Of a stretch of 64,000 nt of DNA, positions 1-10,070 are shown in pieces (position 1 is the stretch's first letter; each line of letters starts with the position of its first letter). The position numbers were made by a program, and so were the translations under genes. The stretch is from Asparagopsis taxiformis (taxonomy: Eukaryota; Rhodophyta; Florideophyceae; Bonnemaisoniales; Bonnemaisoniaceae): NCBI GenBank assembly GCA_030407315.1, contig JALQPE010002093.1:1-64000 (forward strand), written 5' to 3'. Below the pieces are notes generated by a model. It was not told the DNA's origin and made no database searches. It worked only from the letters and a program-made list of their open reading frames with translations.

Positions 1-655
1 AATACGTGGCAATCCGAAATTGCAAATATTTACGTTTTCCGCGGAATTCGAATTTCGGCGGATACGACCGGCGACAGCAATGCACGAACATTGCTGGCGC
101 ATGCGCGCGCGCAACCGGCACACGTGTGCAACGAACGTATTGGCAACGGCCAACGGACCAACGGGTCCCTACGTGTGACCCACAAGGTCCTTTCCCATTC
201 GGGGACGTTACGAGCAGTGTTTACACTGTAAAGCGATGCCATCGTGGCTATATAGGTATTGGCATCGTGCCGGGAGGGAAAGGGGACAAGACAACGATCG
301 AGCAACGGCTCTAGTCTACGACTGACTTCTACGTTACGTTTACGTTTTGCCTAACGAGGCTTCGTCTCCGTCGAGCTGCGTACTCCCTACCCATCGCCGC
401 ACGTAAGGCTGATTGCGTGTAGTGCCTACGGGCTTGGTTGAGAGCGCCTCCGGTGACGTACCACCTCGTTCGCTAACGTAATCCTCGCGTGGATTGTTGC
501 GTCGTGACGCTCGTGTCTACCTGCTAACCTATTCTACCCTATTCTTCTTTTCTACCACATACAGTCAAAACACCAGCGGGTGGACTTATTCGTTTCGTTA
601 AGGACAGCGTGTCCGTGGCTCGTACCAGCTACTTCTAGAACTAACGTTTTCCACA
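1..655 (+). repeat. 5' LTR of element A (left edge truncated)
   Basis: This stretch is repeated at 12850-13520 with small indels and substitutions. It ends in ccaca at 655, immediately before a plausible primer-binding site. A TATATA box lies at 249-254 in the U3 region, and the same box is found in the 3' copy at 13106-13111. The first bases of the LTR lie outside the window. Short ORFs here on both strands are not genes. Confidence 0.93.
249..254 (+). promoter_or_regulatory. TATA box of the 5' LTR
   Basis: TATATA, followed about 400 bp later by the LTR end and the primer-binding site, is in the place expected for the Pol II promoter that transcribes the retrotransposon. It is conserved in the 3' LTR. 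Confidence 0.55.
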
Positions 656-675
656 CTGGTCTCTCGACCTAGAAG
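656..675 (+). other. Putative primer-binding site of element A
   Basis: The sequence just inside the 5' LTR starts ctggtctctcgacc. A TGG one base after the LTR is typical of tRNA-primed minus-strand synthesis, where it pairs with the tRNA CCA end. I cannot name the tRNA without a tRNA set from this genome. Confidence 0.5.
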
Positions 676-759
676 TTGCTACGAGCATAACGACAACCAA
701 CGAGGTTGAGCTCTTTTACGTTAACGAAAAGCTACGTGCTACGCTACAGACGACGGTCT

Positions 760-3161
760 ATGAATTACGCTGTGTCGAATTCCAGCGCGTCGCCCAGGCA
801 ACCGTTGCCAACGTCAGCGGACGCCGAAGCCGACGTGGCCTTGTCAGCAGAAGCGATCTTCGCGACTGATCGATCTATCCCGCCGGATATCGAGGCGATC
901 GGCCAGCTACCACGTACGGTAAGCCCGTTTGAGTCCGTGAGTATGGACCCCGCAACGCGCGGTCAGCTCAACGAAGGGAACGTGACTCCCACGGCACTAC
1001 GTGTAGTGTACGAAGACCTTCGAGGTCACATCGAAAGGGCGAGCGACGCGGCCGTCGACGAAGCCGTAAGGCAGAGACTCGGAGTCTCGGAGCGCGAAGC
1101 TCGTGCGTTACGTGAACGCTCAGCGACCCTCGAACGGGAAAACGAAGATTTACGAAACCGCCTCTCCGCCGTGGAGGGAAGACTCGACTCGTTTGTCGTA
1201 GTATTCAACGAAATCGTCGCCGGACGTTCCGCTCCGCCGAGCGGAAGCGATCCGAATTACGAAGGCTCGCGCGCCTATAACTCGCAATCCTCCCCGGCCG
1301 TTCCGGGAGGATACCCACCAACACCCGGTCCGACGACCCCGACAACGTACGGAAGGGGGGCGACAGTGCAACGAGCCATCGCCAACCCCGACGAGACGCC
1401 ACGAAGGCAATTACGTTTTAACGATACGCCAGACCACGCGCGGTCGGCGGACGCAGCACGAGCTGCGCAATTCGATACGAGAGCTCCCCCGCCACGTGAA
1501 ACGTACATTCCGTGGCTGGGTACGTTCGGCACGACGGACACGCGAGTCCACGAAAACGAACGTGCCGACGCGGTACGCTTACCAGGGAACGCCCTCGGAC
1601 CCGTTTGCCACGCGTTGGCAGAGCACACGACAATGCTCGACGCATTTGCGAACGTGGTATCGTACCGCATGTACCGACTTAACGATGTACGTGAACATCT
1701 CTACGTGAACGAGAGTCAAAGCGTACATAAGCTCAAACGTGAGCTGGAGGGACTTTTCCCTACGTTAAAGCCGTTCTCCGGCCGGAATCCGATTACGTTA
1801 CTCGGATTCCTCGCCCAAATACGTGATGGGTTCAGCACACTCGGAGTGTGTGAGGGAGTGGCAGTACGTGCGCTGCACTTCTTCCTCGAGGGGACGCCCG
1901 ACGGTTCTACGATTCCCAGTGTACGACTGGTGTGATCACGACTGATCCGACGAAGAGGTTCTCGTGGCCTCACGTAATCAACGCGTTGATCAAACGATAC
2001 CTGCAAGACGACGTGCTGCAGGAGGCCTACGAAAAGGTCACGATGATCACGCAGAGTCCTAACGAGGACGAGAATCAGTACGCTGATAGACTCGACACCG
2101 CCACGCGGGCGTGTAACTACGTGTTTACGGACCGACTCCTCGTTCACCACTACGTACGTGGTTTGCTGCCCTCGACGCGGGCAGCCGTGACGGAACGACT
2201 CCGGTCACTCCCCGAACGAGAGAGGAACGACCTCACCGTTGTGAGACGATTGGCGACGGCCGAAGGAACGACCTTCCGTGCACGTACGGCAGCTGTCGCG
2301 TCAGCCGCGAAACCGAAAGTGCGGTTTCCGGTGAAGCCTACGTTGGCTATTTCCGACCACGAGTCGAGGAAGTTCGCGGACTACGATGAGTCCGCGTACT
2401 TACGTAATGAACGGGCTAGCGAGCCCAGTTACCACGATGGTAACCCGAACATCCCCGCGAGGGATGATGACGACGTGTCGCTCGCTGCGGCTCACGTTGC
2501 CGAGAATTTAGAGGCGATCCTCTTCACGAACGGGCCGCCGCCCAACGATACGAAAACGGCAAACGAAAAGCCGGACGAGCTCGAAGCTCGATTGAACCGT
2601 CCATGCGAGGACGTGCCGAAGCTCACGAGCGAGCAGACGCAATTGGCGCACTCCGTAATCCCGAATGATTACTGGACGCTGTCGTGTTGGTCATGCCGCG
2701 AAGATGGCCACTCGACGTTTACGTGTCCGCGTCTGACGCCAGATCAACGGATCTTTTTCGCGTACAAGTACTACCTCTTCCACGTGAAGAGCAACCCACG
2801 TCAGGCTGAGTACTTCCGCCAACGAATGGCCAAACGTAACCAGGAACGACCTGGCGAGCGAGGGAACGTGACCCCGCGGAGGTACGGCACGCCGCCTACG
2901 ATACTCCGAAACCCCAATCGTGACGGGGGAAGGCCCTTCGACAGGCGCCGCGGCGACTTTCGTAATGACCGACGTGACCCCCGCCCGTGGGCGAACGAAC
3001 GAAATGGCCAGCGTAATGGCCGCAGCGGAGTCTACGTGACGACCTCCGCTGACGAAACACCACTCGAGGTGGAAACGAGTCACGATGACGAACGAGCTTC
3101 GTGGGCTCACGACGACGACGTGTCGAACGGCCCCGCGCCGGAAAACGACCAGGCGATGTAG
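760..3161 (+). pseudogene. Gag polyprotein of element A, split by a frame change
   Basis: The first ATG of the reading frame is at 760; the upstream open stretch has no ATG. The N-terminal half (to the TGA at 1933-1935) has a helical, charged region around residues 90-150 and a capsid-like C-terminal part. The second half is in the -1 frame from about 1932 and overlaps by four bases. It carries a CCHC zinc knuckle (C-W-S-C, four residues, H, four residues, C) near 2689-2730, followed by an Arg-rich tail, as expected for nucleocapsid RNA binding. The break could be a one-base deletion or a recoding site, but I see no classical slippery heptamer at the overlap. Confidence 0.8.
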
Positions 3162-4072
3162 GTCACGAGCCACCCACATCGCCTGAACCCTTACGTGAAA
3201 GGGGGACGACCGACGTCGATGATTGGTCCTCCGCAGGCTCACCGATGAACGAGAGTTACGTAAAGCTCACGGCCGCGAAGGCCAACTCGAGTCACACGAC
3301 ACCCGACGTGGGGGAAGAAACGAAGTCCGACGGGACGAACGAACCTCACACGAAGAGGAAGTCTCGCAGACGAGCGAGACGCGCTACCCGGAAGCACGAC
3401 GCTTCCGAGCGCGAGAAAGCCAAGCACGCGGCTTATACGAAGCGTGTCGACGCAAAAGAAGCCATACGGGCTCATACGGTGAAGCGACGAACCGCTAGCG
3501 AAGACGTAGACCGCGCGCCGGTCAGGACCGAACCGTTGGTCCTCGACGGGCATACGTGCCTACTTGCGTCGAAGCATTATATCGTGTCCGGAACGATCGG
3601 ACTAGACCTCAACGTGATGAGGGCGATTACCATCGCGATGGATACGTGCAGCGGCTACAACTTGATACGAACAAGTTTACTACCCTACGACTGGGTCGAC
3701 CGCTGTCTACGTGACGAAGAGCTACCGAAGCTCGGAGACGCCAACGGGCGACGTTTGCCTATCGAAGGCGCCATCCTGCTTCGTGTCAGGTTGGGGAACT
3801 CGCTGTTCCGCGTAAAATTCTTCGTAGCCAACACGCTGGCTGTTCCCGTTATAATGGGCACGTCGTTCATGTCGAAGCATGTCGATGCTATACGCTGTCG
3901 AGCGCAGACAATCGACCTCCATCGGGGGGATACGATACCCATTATCGCGGAGGGCGATACGACGACTCCGTACGAGGAGGGGGAGGAGACGAATCCAAAC
4001 GTGGAACCCCGAAACGCCGCGAGCGTAACGCGGCCTCGAATAGGCCGAGCCGAACGTTCTCGGTTCGCCTGA
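3101..4072 (+). pseudogene. Element A pol: aspartic protease segment
   Basis: A retropepsin-like stretch contains MDTCSGYNLI (near 3638-3667), a variant of the D-T/S-G catalytic loop, and downstream VPVIMGTSFM (near 3844-3873), matching the second hydrophobic-G motif of the fold. It would cleave the Gag-Pol precursor. It lies in the -1 frame relative to the gag C-terminal half, overlapping it by about 60 bases, and ends at 4072. The linker towards reverse transcriptase continues at about 4076-4225 in yet another frame. Coding capacity is recognisable, but the reading frame is broken on both sides. Confidence 0.75.
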
Positions 4073-4075
4073 CGA

Positions 4076-5955
4076 AGTACACGCGTGTACCGGCGATGTC
4101 GCAACGGACCGTCAACGTGACGACGGATGCGACCGGACTCGTGTTCCTCGAACCGAAAGCGTCGGTGCAATTCCGGCATGGGCTGCGCATAGCCAACGGA
4201 GTGGTCGACGTAGGACCGAGAGAGACGTTCTCTATATCGTGTCGAACTTCACGAAGAAGGACCGCGATTTGCCGAAAGGCGCAACGATTGCGTACGCGGT
4301 ACGCTCCCCGTTGGGAATCGTCCCACTCAAGCGTGAGGGCGGCGAAGCCCTCGCGAAGGTTTTGAACCTACCGCTAGTCGACGCGACGACGCGGACAACT
4401 ACGAACGGGTTGGGCGACGAAACGCCAGACCCGTTGGTCAACGAAAAGGGGAACGACCCCCCCACGGATTGGCAGTCGACAATCGATTTGTCGCACCTCG
4501 ACGACGAGGATTTACGAAAGCGCATCAACGAGATGCTAGCTACACATTCGTCAATGTGGACGAGCGGACGCCTCGGCGAAATCAATGCTACGGAGCATCG
4601 AATCGAACTCGAACCGGGCACGCGGCCCATACGTTCAATGCCCTATCGTCAGGGTCCGGCTCTACGTACGATAGCCGAGGAGCAGATCACGAAGATGCTC
4701 AACGAAGGGGTTATCGAACCCGCGTCCAGCGAATGGGCGTCACCAATCGTGTTGGTGCCGAAGAAGGACGGATCCTTACGTTTCTGTGTCGACTACAGAC
4801 GTTTGAACGCGAAAACGATCGCTGATTCGTACCCGCTTCCTCGTATGGAAGACTGCCTCGATTCGTTGGCGACGCCGCCATCTTCACGACACTCGATTGT
4901 AACGCCGGTTACTGGCAAGTGCCCGTCTCCGCCGAGGACCGTGATAAGACAACGTTTACGTCTTTCATGGGAACGTATCGCTACGTGCGAATGCCATTCG
5001 GGCTACGAAATGCCCCCGCTACGTTTCAGCGGACGTTGGACATCATCCTCTCCGGAGTACGTTGGCAATCGTGCCTGGTCTACTTAGACGACGTAATCGT
5101 CTTTTCGAAAGACCTCGAGTCTCACCTGGGTCACGTTGACCAGGTGCTTTCCCTGCTACGCGCAGCGGGAGTAACGTTAAAGCTCACGAAGTGCTCGTTC
5201 TTTCAACCACGAGTTGACTACCTGGGGCACGTGATTACCCCAGGGAAGCTGCACGTCGCAGCACGGAACAAGGAAGCCTTTCGTACGGCTACGTTCCCAC
5301 GAGACAAGACGCAATGTCGATCGTTTTTGGGCGCGGCCAACGTTTACCGCCGTTTCGTAAAGGCGTATGCCGAGATCGCTCGGCCACTCAACACGATGTT
5401 GAAGAAGGACGCTTCCCCCGATTGGACGAACCAACGGACGCGCAAACGAATGCGTTCGAAACGTTGAAGACAATACTGGTGTCGCCACCAGTATTGCACC
5501 TTCCGAAGGCGGGACGTCCGTTCATGATCGATACCGACGCGTCGGCGTATCAGCTGGGAGCTACGTTGCTCCAGCAGCAGAACGAAGATAAGCCCAACGA
5601 ATGGGTGCCGATTGGGTACTGGTCGAAGACCCTTAACGAAACCGAACGTGGTTACTCGGCGACCGAGCGCGAGTGTTACTCCGTCGTGTGGGCGATAACG
5701 TCGCTCCGACCCTACGTAGAGGGTCAACGATTTACCGTACGTACGGACCACGAAGCCTTACGTTGGCTGATGACGTTGACGGACGCGTCCGGACGACTAC
5801 TACGATGGAGGCTACGCGTTGCCGAATTCGATTTCGAAGTCACGTACAGGCCTGGGCGCGTGCACCAGGTACCTGACGCTTTATCACGTCGTGATATCTA
5901 CGTTGACGACGGTCGGACCCCGCGAAGGACGACGACCGTCGAACGAGACTCGTGA
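4076..5955 (+). pseudogene. Element A pol: reverse transcriptase and RNase H, frame-broken
   Basis: Reverse transcriptase motifs run in order over three frames: LVPKKDGSLRFCVDYRRLN near 4749-4810, the palm sequence with the first catalytic Asp near 4880-4900, RMPFGLRNAPATFQR near 4987-5031, and the catalytic YLDD at about 5080-5091. An RNase H domain follows with D-T-D-A-S near 5530-5545 and a second acidic motif near 5660-5680. Frames change at about 4225-4240, 4870 and 5430. The RNase H frame ends in two consecutive stops (TGA TGA, 5953-5958), after which the same frame reopens into integrase. It would copy the element RNA into cDNA if intact; this copy appears degenerate. Confidence 0.88.
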
Positions 5956-6090
5956 TGAAAACGAACATCAGCCACGACGGCTGGCCACGATGGCCTCGAG
6001 TTCAACCGCGACGCGTCGCTCGATGACGTTCTTGACGAGGAACCGGATTTCCTCGACGAACAGCGCGCTGCTGAAGACGATTCGGCACGC

Positions 6091-7569
6091 GTGCCACCAG
6101 CTGACGTTCAGCTTCCCATTACGAGGGACGAGCTTATCGAAGCTCAACGCGAGGACGCGTTCTGTCAAACGATACTGACACGACAGTCCGAGACGCAGGA
6201 CGCTGCATTCTTCGAAGGCCACGATGGCTTACTCCGACGCCGGAACCCTCACGACGAGGAACGTACACAAATCGTTGTGCCGGCTTCGTTACGGCCGCGG
6301 CTGCTGGAGTTAACGCACCACCACGTCCTCGCTGGACATCCCGGGCAAACGCGTATGTACTATACCCTACGGAGGACGTACTACTGGCCCGCGATGGCCG
6401 CCGACATCCACGCAACGGTACGAAACTGCGTTGGATGTGCGAAGAACCGCGTGAAGCTTCGCAAACGGACGAACCCGTTACGTTTATTTCCGGCTACGGA
6501 GCCGCTGCGAGACCTATGTATCGACATACTAGGTCCGCTTACGAAGACCACGCGTGGTAACCGATTTATTCTCGTGATAACGGACCGCTTCACGAAGCTG
6601 ACTAGAGTCGTACCTCTACGAAATATCGATTCCGCCAACGTGGCGAGCGCGTTCGTCAACGCGTGGGTCTTCTCGTATGGACCCCCACGGACGCTCATAA
6701 GCGATAACGGAAAGCAGTTCGCTGCTAAGTTTTTCCAGCGCGTCTGCAACGAAATCGGCGTGACGAACGTCTTTACGTCGACGTACCACCCCCAAACGAA
6801 CGGGCAGGTGGAGCGCTACAACAGGACGATCCTGGCGATGCTGCGCAATTACGTGAACGAAAACCAGAACGACTGGGATCGATACGCATCGGCGTTAACG
6901 TTTGCGTACAACACGCATGTGCATTCGAGCACGGGCACGACGCCCTTCGACTTGATTCTCACGAATCCACCGCCACCGTTGGCGCTACACACGTCGGTAA
7001 CGAACCGCGAACTACCCGACGGGGGAGGGCGAGCCACTTACGTTCGTGAGCTCGCCACAACGATGGATAACGCGTATCGAACGCTGAAGGCCGCACAGGC
7101 ACGTTATAAACGAAATTTCGACAAGCGAGTCCGTGTCTCGAATCGAAATATCCGCGCGGGAGAATACGTATTCATCGACCCGACGGACGGGACCACGAAG
7201 GGCACGAAGCTCGGCAACCACGCGTTGGGACCGTTCCGCGTACTACGTAACGACGTACGAACGTTCGTCATCCAACGAGGAGACGTAGTTGAACGTGTCA
7301 ACTCGGACCGCGTTGCGTACGCGCCAACGCCGGCGAACGCGCCCCCGCCGGAGCCATACGATGCCACCGAGGCAGACCTCGACAAGAACCGCGACGGTCC
7401 GGCGTATGTAGTAGACGACCTACTAAACCATCGCGTAAACGATGACGGCACCCTAGCCTTCCTCGTGAAGTGGGTCGGGTATCGTAACCCTACGTGGGAA
7501 CCCCGCCGGAACGTATCTGAAGAGAGCGTCTCTCGATACTTCGCACGCGTGCGACGAGCAACAACGTGA
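6091..7569 (+). CDS. Element A integrase with C-terminal chromodomain
   Basis: An intact 492-residue frame holds the N-terminal HHCC zinc finger (two His near residues 75-85, C-x2-C near 113-116), the integrase core with D, D and E in CIDILGPL, LISDNGKQF and NGQVERYN, and a C-terminal chromodomain around residues 425-490 with the aromatic residues of LVKWVGY and the PTWEP motif. Integrase joins element cDNA to host DNA; chromodomains in this clade bind modified histone tails and bias insertion. The frame is the same as that of RNase H, separated only by two stop codons, so the ATG at 6091 is probably internal to an original Pol polyprotein rather than a true start. Confidence 0.9.
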   Translation: MPPADVQLPITRDELIEAQREDAFCQTILTRQSETQDAAFFEGHDGLLRRRNPHDEERTQIVVPASLRPRLLELTHHHVLAGHPGQTRMYYTLRRTYYWPAMAADIHATVRNCVGCAKNRVKLRKRTNPLRLFPATEPLRDLCIDILGPLTKTTRGNRFILVITDRFTKLTRVVPLRNIDSANVASAFVNAWVFSYGPPRTLISDNGKQFAAKFFQRVCNEIGVTNVFTSTYHPQTNGQVERYNRTILAMLRNYVNENQNDWDRYASALTFAYNTHVHSSTGTTPFDLILTNPPPPLALHTSVTNRELPDGGGRATYVRELATTMDNAYRTLKAAQARYKRNFDKRVRVSNRNIRAGEYVFIDPTDGTTKGTKLGNHALGPFRVLRNDVRTFVIQRGDVVERVNSDRVAYAPTPANAPPPEPYDATEADLDKNRDGPAYVVDDLLNHRVNDDGTLAFLVKWVGYRNPTWEPRRNVSEESVSRYFARVRRATT

Positions 7570-9007
7570 AAGTCCACGACGGCCCCCCGAGGACGCACAC
7601 GAGCGACGGGTTAAGCGCATGCGTGCGCGACGTTGCACGATGCAACAAACGAAGGCGACGAGCCGCACGAACGAGAAGCGAAGGCACAACGAGTGGCCGG
7701 GACGTCCACCCTTGCGTTGGGGGGGCGCGATGCGTGCTAGAGCCGTCGCTCTTTTCGTTTTCGACACCATACGTTGGCGGAGGCACGAGCGCCAACGAAA
7801 GATTGGACGACGAGTCCACGCGCGGACGATTCACACGATGTGAAGAGCCACGACGGGCTCGACAGTGTTGGCCGTCCCACGGGCAAAGGTGACGACACCA
7901 CGGGCCACGGACGGACAACACGTCAGATTTTTCGCGCGAAAAATTATACGTGGGCCAGCGGGCCATGGACGCACGGTACGAAAAATCGGGCCGATTACAG
8001 TGCGCTAATCCGGCCAAATCTCGGGACACGCGTGCCCCGAAAATTTCGTAATTTCGGCACGTCACGTGAGCCATCGTACGTCCCCGTGGACAGCCGCTGA
8101 CAACGAGTCGCATCGACCAACGAGGTCAACGCCAAACAGCTCGCGAGCTAACGGCAACGTGACGCCGGAAGGCGGAGAAACGACGTAGGACGGACGCGTC
8201 CCCAACGAAGATGGCAACGGCCTCATTACGAAACTCCTCGCACGAAGCGGAACGAAGCTATACGTTAGCCGACGAATTAGACCAACGGGTCTCAGCGCAC
8301 GAAGCGCGCGAGTAAAGAGTGCGAACGACGAGCCAACGAGGCCGCGACGACGGACGGCGAACCGAATCGCCATCGTGAGGCACGACGCCGAACACGGTAG
8401 CCACGTACGGCAACCACGGAACGACACAACGGTGTCCGGCCACGCGGGCATAACGAACGACGCGCGAAAGCGAAAAGCCCGCCGGCTAGTCGAAGCGCAC
8501 GAACAAACCCAAAAGGGGTTGACCACGTACGGTCACGAAGACGAAGACGCGCACGTCCGCGTCGCAACCGTAAAAGCTAACGAAGCTTCAACCTCGTACG
8601 CATTCGAAGGCACACGCGCCACCGGCCACGTTGGCCAGGATACGAGCGCGTACGCGGACGTCGTAACGATAACGACGTACCTCAACGGGCCGAACGCACG
8701 AAACGAAATACGAATACGCGACGGCGTACAAGCTGGTAGCCAACGTGAAACGGCGCAGCCGAAGGCGACGAGCCGACGAAAAACTGGCTCACGTAACAGC
8801 CTCAAACGCCCGCGGGCATGCGAAACGACTTCGTCAGTCGCGTCCCCGTCGGGTTCGCAAGTCGAATGAACGAAATTACGCAACGGCGTAGAGGTCGAGC
8901 ATTACGTATGCCCGGGTGCACGTCGCACCACATAACGGATGAGCCAACGAAACGCTCCTCGGACGCCGCGGCGAACGGCGCCACCACGCGAAGTGGACTA
9001 TCGCAAC
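7570..9007 (+). other. Non-coding 3' region of element A
   Basis: I see no conserved ORF here on either strand. The base composition is that of the rest of element A, with very frequent ACG and ACGT, unlike element B or the CACTA element. Open frames on both strands are a by-product of that composition. Confidence 0.5.
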
Positions 9008-9716
9008 GATTGCGCCACCGGCTAACGTGAAGCCGCGGGAACATGAAGCGCGACGGCGCCAATGACGTGAACGGCTATACGAAAAGCCAAGCCCGCCGGC
9101 TAACACGTCGTTAACGGAACCGCAACGTACTGCGACACGCCGCCGCGTACACGCCACGGCGTAGAACGTCAAACCGACTCACGCGCGAGTCGGCCTGACG
9201 CTTAGCGAATTTTTCGTCCAGCTCATCGGAGAAAATTAAAATTGGCACCGACGTGCTACGTGCCAAAGAGCTCGAACGCTCAACGGAATTCGACACCCGA
9301 AGGGGTTATCCGCACGAGGAACGACGGCGGAAACGAATTCCGAGATAGTTACAAAATGATAACGCCACTGGCCAACGTGAAGCCGCGGCAACGCGAAGCG
9401 CGACGGCGCTAATGACGTCAACGGCTATACGAAAAGCCAAGCCCGCCGGCCACCACGTCGTTAACGGAACCGCAACGTACTGCGACGCGCCGCCGCGTAC
9501 ACGCCACGGCGTAGAACGTCAAACCGACTCACGCGCGCGTCGGTCTGACGTTCGACGAAATTTCCGCCAAGCTCATCGGAGCAAATTAAAATTGGCACCG
9601 ACGTGCTACGCGCTAAAGAGCTCGAATGCTCAACGAAATTCGACACCCGACGGGGTTATCCGGACGAGGAACGACGGCGGAAACGATTCCTGAGTTAGTT
9701 ACTAAATGATACGCAC
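9008..9716 (+). repeat. 350-bp tandem duplication inside element A
   Basis: Two adjacent copies with a period of 350 bp (one from 9021, the next from 9371) share almost every base, for example gtgaagccgcgg, ggctatacgaaaagccaa and gctcatcggag. They differ by scattered substitutions and small changes. The unit carries no gene. Confidence 0.9.
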
Positions 9717-9895
9717 GCCAACGGGCTCTAAGATCGAGGTTAACGTACCACTCGCAGTGAAAAGCCGCCGCTACGCGCCGCCGCTTTGCCGAATAATTGC
9801 GTGTGTTACGAACTTGCCAACGGGCACGCGCCGCCGCGAACTCAAAGCACGGGCTACGTAAGCCGTACGACACCCGACGGGGTAGACGCCACAAC

Positions 9896-9936
9896 AAAAA
9901 AATTGTGGGGAGGGGCTTAACGCTAAACCCCTCCCC
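9896..9936 (-). terminator. GC-rich hairpin next to a T-run, downstream of the antisense ORF
   Basis: ggggagggg (9907-9915) and cccctcccc (9928-9936) form a perfect 9-bp stem with a 12-base loop. Read on the minus strand the stem is followed by a run of seven T (A-run at 9896-9902). It lies about 135 bp past the stop of the antisense ORF, so it could affect 3' end formation of that transcript. The shape is that of a bacterial intrinsic terminator, which a Pol II transcript would not use, so function is uncertain. Confidence 0.35.
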
Positions 9937-10070
9937 TGCTGCAGACGACCTGCCAAACGCAAATTACGAAGCTCAACGGAGCCATGCGATTACGCAAAGA
10001 AACAAGACGAAGTTTACGAAGCAATACGATGCTAGAGCCGACGTGGCCTACGAACTAACCTAGGAACGAC

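Noticed and set aside
6..314. Overlapping ORFs on both strands in the LTRs (also 12887-13183)
   Set aside because: They sit in repeated LTR DNA, occur in both LTRs and resemble nothing; the open frames follow from composition.
1926..1940. Programmed -1 frameshift in gag of element A
   Set aside because: No slippery heptamer of the usual form, and the same element has several other frame breaks, so decay or error is simpler.
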